NCBI GenBank assembly: GCA_030524745.1
Contig: JAUNGC010000003.1
Coordinates: 1-64,000, forward strand
DNA length: 64,000 nt
Direction: 5' to 3'
From: Eubacteriales bacterium
GTDB taxonomy: Bacteria; Bacillota; Clostridia; Lachnospirales; Lachnospiraceae
Below are positions 61,550 through 64,000 of this stretch, one piece after another. How positions within the stretch are numbered: the stretch's first letter is position 1; every line of letters begins with the position of its first letter. The notes beneath the pieces are model-generated. The model ran no database searches, was not told the DNA's origin, and saw only the letters and a list, made by a program, of their open reading frames with translations. The translations under genes were made by a program, and so were the position numbers.

Positions 61550-62128
61550 ATGAATCCGACACAAAATCCCAGCGCATTGCGCTCCAAAAAAGTAATTACC
61601 GAATCCCTCCTGCTCCTTATGAAGAAGTATCCTTATGCAGAAATAACGGTAAAGCAAATTCTTTTGGAAACGGATATATCCCGAAAAACCTTTTACCGTA
61701 ATTTTTTATCTAAAGATGATGTGTTAAGTTCTTTTATCAGCGCCATTTTGCAGGATTATGTCAATGCCATCCAACAGCAGCAACAGAAATATTCTCTTCT
61801 CCAAACGTTGGATGTTATCTTTGACTTTTGCGAAAAAAACAGGGAATTACTCTTTATTCTCCGGGATAACAGGCTCCTGTACTTATTGCCTGAGAAATTA
61901 AATGTGTTAATACTGAATGAACATAACCGGTATATTTCCGAATCACAGGAAAATCATCGGGAAAGCCAATTCCTTACAGAATATATTATTTATTTTAATA
62001 TTGGCGGCGTATGGAACCTCATTGTTCGTTGGATTGAGAATAATATGTGTGATGCTGTAACTGATATCAAAAAATCCGTGAATTTTTATTTATCTAACAT
62101 AGGAAAAATTGATATTCGTGATATTTAA
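61550..62128 (+). CDS. TetR-family transcription regulator
   Basis: 192 residues from ATG 61550 (AAAGGA upstream). N-terminal helix-turn-helix about 12-58: ITESLLLLMKKYPYAEITVKQILLETDISRKTFYRNFLSKDDVL. The C-terminal part resembles the TetR_C_33-type ligand domain found in many Firmicutes (YIIYFNIGGVWNLIVRWIENN). It probably represses itself and the divergent HXXEE-GNAT operon. AT-rich codon use suggests acquisition with those two genes. Confidence 0.88.
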   Translation: MNPTQNPSALRSKKVITESLLLLMKKYPYAEITVKQILLETDISRKTFYRNFLSKDDVLSSFISAILQDYVNAIQQQQQKYSLLQTLDVIFDFCEKNRELLFILRDNRLLYLLPEKLNVLILNEHNRYISESQENHRESQFLTEYIIYFNIGGVWNLIVRWIENNMCDAVTDIKKSVNFYLSNIGKIDIRDI

Positions 62129-63480
62129 TTTTCTTTAACCGTTACCGGGCGATACCGCATGCAGTACCTGTATGTTTTTCCGCTTTGCGCCCCAGTGGCG
62201 ATCACGCAAAAGTCCAGTTCTTCCTCCGTCTCAAAAAGCGCCGGGCAGATTTCCAGATAAAAGGATTCCTTTCCTTCCAATACCGCTCCGTCCTTCACCA
62301 GAATTTTCCGCAGTCCGCAATCCCGCAGAACGACAGGGGAAGCATTCTCCTGTACTTTGTGTTCTTCCTCCACGGCAGCGGCCGTTTTCCCGAAAATTCC
62401 CCACAAAACCGTCGCTGCCAGCAGTAAAAAAATCCATTTCCCCGGCCCTTTTTCTGTCCGCACGACGCTCTGCAGCGTCTCATATACCGGCTGCGCCTTT
62501 CTCTCCCTCTTTTCCCGGACTGCCTGCCAGACAACCGCAGCCATGGCGGCAGCTATCAAAAAGCCCAATTGCAGGAGGGCCTTTCTTTCATCCGCCGGCT
62601 CCCTTTGCGCCGCCCCAAAAAAGAGCGCGGACCGCCAGATCAGTACCCCTGTCAGAAACCATGAAACCGCATCCCGCATCCGTTCCTGCCGCCGCGTGCT
62701 CTTTTCCTTTTCTCTCAGATTTTCCAGCGCATGTTCCAGCGCGTCCATCGTCTGAAACCGTTTCTCCGGCCGTCTCTCCATACATCTTTCCACAATCTCC
62801 GCCAGTTCTTTTGGCACATCGGGATTACAGTCCGATAGCCGGCACGCGCCGTAAGGCGGCTTGGCCGGATCCAGGCCGCCCAGCAGCGCATATAAGGTTC
62901 TTCCCAGCCCGAAAATATCGCTCCGAATGTCCGCACGCCTTTTTTCCTTTTCCCTGCAGAACTGCTCCGGCGCAGCATATCCCGGACTTGCCGAAATCGG
63001 CGCAGCCTGCGTCTCTCCCATCTCCACCGCGCTGCCGAAATCGATCAGCCACAGCTTCCCGCTTTTATCGATCATAATATTGGAAGGCTTACAATCCAGG
63101 TATAAAATTGGCGGCTGCATGCCATGCAGTGTCCGAAAGGCTCTGCACAGCGACAGCGCAATTCCTACCGCCTCTTTTTTGGGAAAGGGACCCGCCTTTT
63201 GAAGCCTCGTCTGCAAGGTTTCTCCCTCAATCCAGTCCATCACCACGTACCGGCAGCCGTTTTCTTCCACCATGTCCACAATTCTGGGAAACAGGTCGCC
63301 ATCCACCTTTCCCAGCAGTTTTTCTTCCGTTCCGGGACATTCCTTTTTCACTTTCTTGGCCGCCCATATCTTGTCCAGCCTCCTGTCGTATACCTTATAG
63401 ACGGTGCCCGCTCCGCCCTTTCCCGATTGTTCCAGAATCTCATATTTTCCGCCGATCCATTCTTTTGTATCTTTATTCAT
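62125..63480 (-). CDS. membrane Ser/Thr protein kinase (Hanks type)
   Basis: 451 residues. Kinase domain about 12-260: glycine loop GKGGAGTV (20-27), likely ATP-binding Lys42 in WAAKKV, catalytic loop YLDCKPSN with Asp129, Lys131 and Asn134 (the usual HRD is LYLD here), IDFGSA with Asp147, and PGYAAPEQF. Three hydrophobic segments follow (about 270-290, 300-325, 350-370), then an outside C-terminal region of about 75 residues without PASTA repeats. Ends four bases into the convergent TetR gene. Overlaps the phosphatase gene by eight bases. Confidence 0.9.
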   Translation of the reverse strand: MNKDTKEWIGGKYEILEQSGKGGAGTVYKVYDRRLDKIWAAKKVKKECPGTEEKLLGKVDGDLFPRIVDMVEENGCRYVVMDWIEGETLQTRLQKAGPFPKKEAVGIALSLCRAFRTLHGMQPPILYLDCKPSNIMIDKSGKLWLIDFGSAVEMGETQAAPISASPGYAAPEQFCREKEKRRADIRSDIFGLGRTLYALLGGLDPAKPPYGACRLSDCNPDVPKELAEIVERCMERRPEKRFQTMDALEHALENLREKEKSTRRQERMRDAVSWFLTGVLIWRSALFFGAAQREPADERKALLQLGFLIAAAMAAVVWQAVREKRERKAQPVYETLQSVVRTEKGPGKWIFLLLAATVLWGIFGKTAAAVEEEHKVQENASPVVLRDCGLRKILVKDGAVLEGKESFYLEICPALFETEEELDFCVIATGAQSGKTYRYCMRYRPVTVKEN

Positions 63481-64000
63481 TTTCCTGCTCCCTCCCGCTG
63501 CGCATATAGCAAACCGCCGTCATATTATCCTTTTCTCCCTGCGCCTTCAAAAAATTTCCCATCCCTTTCAGCCTCTTATAGTATCCGGATTTTTCCGCAG
63601 CCGTTTCCCTGCTTATCAGGCAGCCCTTGAAAAACCCTTCCGGCGCCAGACGGCAGAAGCCGTCCGTACACAGCAGCAGCATTTCCTTTCTTTTCAAAGT
63701 GCCGTATACCGCGTCGGGCTCCTGAAATCCGAACGCGCCCAGGCAGCGCCGCAGGGCTCTGCCGTCATGATGGTCCTGCGTCAGCCGCTTTTCCTTTTTT
63801 CCGATCAGATATGCTCTGCTGTCCCCTGTGTGCAGCAGCAAATATTGTCGCCCTTTCACGATCGCCATGGTACATGTGGTGCCGCAGCAGATTTCTTCTT
63901 CCCTTTCCATCCGTTCTATCTGCTCCTGCAGGCTAAAAAGGGCATGCAGCGCACCCGCTTTGACTTGCCTTCTCCATTTTCTTTTTCCCAGCAGGCCGAT
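63473..64000 (-). CDS. PP2C-family Ser/Thr phosphatase, C-terminal part (cut by window edge)
   Basis: The frame is open to the end of the window, so the N-terminus lies outside; at least 175 residues are visible. PP2C motifs: TTCTMAIVKGRQYLLLHTGDSRAYLI with the metal-binding GDSR, LLLCTDGFCRL with metal-binding Asp, and EKDNMTAVCYM near the end. An internal ATG at 63910 would leave out the first metal motif, so it is not the true start. Overlaps the kinase gene start; a kinase-phosphatase pair acting on the same targets is expected. Confidence 0.88.
   Translation of the reverse strand: MGLLGKRKWRRQVKAGALHALFSLQEQIERMEREEEICCGTTCTMAIVKGRQYLLLHTGDSRAYLIGKKEKRLTQDHHDGRALRRCLGAFGFQEPDAVYGTLKRKEMLLLCTDGFCRLAPEGFFKGCLISRETAAEKSGYYKRLKGMGNFLKAQGEKDNMTAVCYMRSGREQENE

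Overview
The window looks like chromosome from a spore-forming member of the Clostridia, most likely Lachnospiraceae. This is inferred from several things together: Gram-positive replicative polymerase PolC; the nusA-ylxR-ylxQ-infB-rbfA-nrnA-truB-ribF order; IspG of the non-mevalonate pathway; SpoVAD; many CUT1 sugar ABC transporters without their own ATPase; purine-rich GGAGG-type ribosome sites; and canonical TTGACA/TATAAT promoters, several with an extended TGTGC -10. Species cannot be named from this sequence alone. Most genes lie on the minus strand.

Layout. 1-51 is the 5' part of a tRNA-Gly(CCC). 0.2-6.7 kb is a glycoside operon: GH2 and GH30 enzymes, a lipoprotein sugar binder and two permeases. 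Beside it (6.9-9.1 kb) is a four-gene regulatory set: XRE repressor, ECF sigma factor with a hydrophobic C-terminal tail, a small acidic protein, and an ArsR-type regulator with a large C-terminal domain. 9.2-14.4 kb has PepD, a 37-residue membrane microprotein, a drug/metabolite exporter, shikimate kinase, RidA and HflX. 15-17.8 kb is the TrkA/TrkH potassium system. 17.9-22 kb is a MarR-controlled heterodimeric ABC exporter. 22.5-24 kb pairs an ECF S-component with a pyridoxamine kinase. 24-25.9 kb is a KdpDE-like two-component pair with a shortened KdpD. 26-28.4 kb is a PadR/DUF1700/DUF4097/PspC envelope-type cassette. 28.8-35.3 kb is a LacI-controlled sucrose-type operon (binder, two permeases, amylosucrase-family GH13) with clear palindromic operators. 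35.4-37.3 kb has a solitary spoVAD and a LytTR regulator. 37.5-43.7 kb holds pnp, rpsO, an SH3/NlpC hydrolase and a Na/Pi cotransporter. 43.9-60 kb is the translation/replication block ribF to ispG, interrupted by tRNA-Glu(CTC) and a SplB-like radical SAM gene. 60.2-62.1 kb is an AT-rich patch (GNAT, HXXEE membrane protein, TetR). The window ends in a membrane Ser/Thr kinase and a PP2C phosphatase cut by the window edge.

The most unusual material is between genes. Two long near-palindromes (22110-22450 and 41669-42049) have quite different arms that each remain self-complementary, yet share two nearly identical core strands (26 nt with one difference, and 24 nt identical) that form the same pair of asymmetric internal loops. 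This is the pattern expected of a structured RNA or of a palindromic mobile element. A third giant hairpin sits in the hflX leader (14463-14681). A separate leader element of stacked hairpins follows the -10 box of both trkA and the lacI-type gene, and in the lacI case an 18-bp direct repeat allows two exclusive pairings. No CRISPR array, transposase, integrase or prophage gene was seen.
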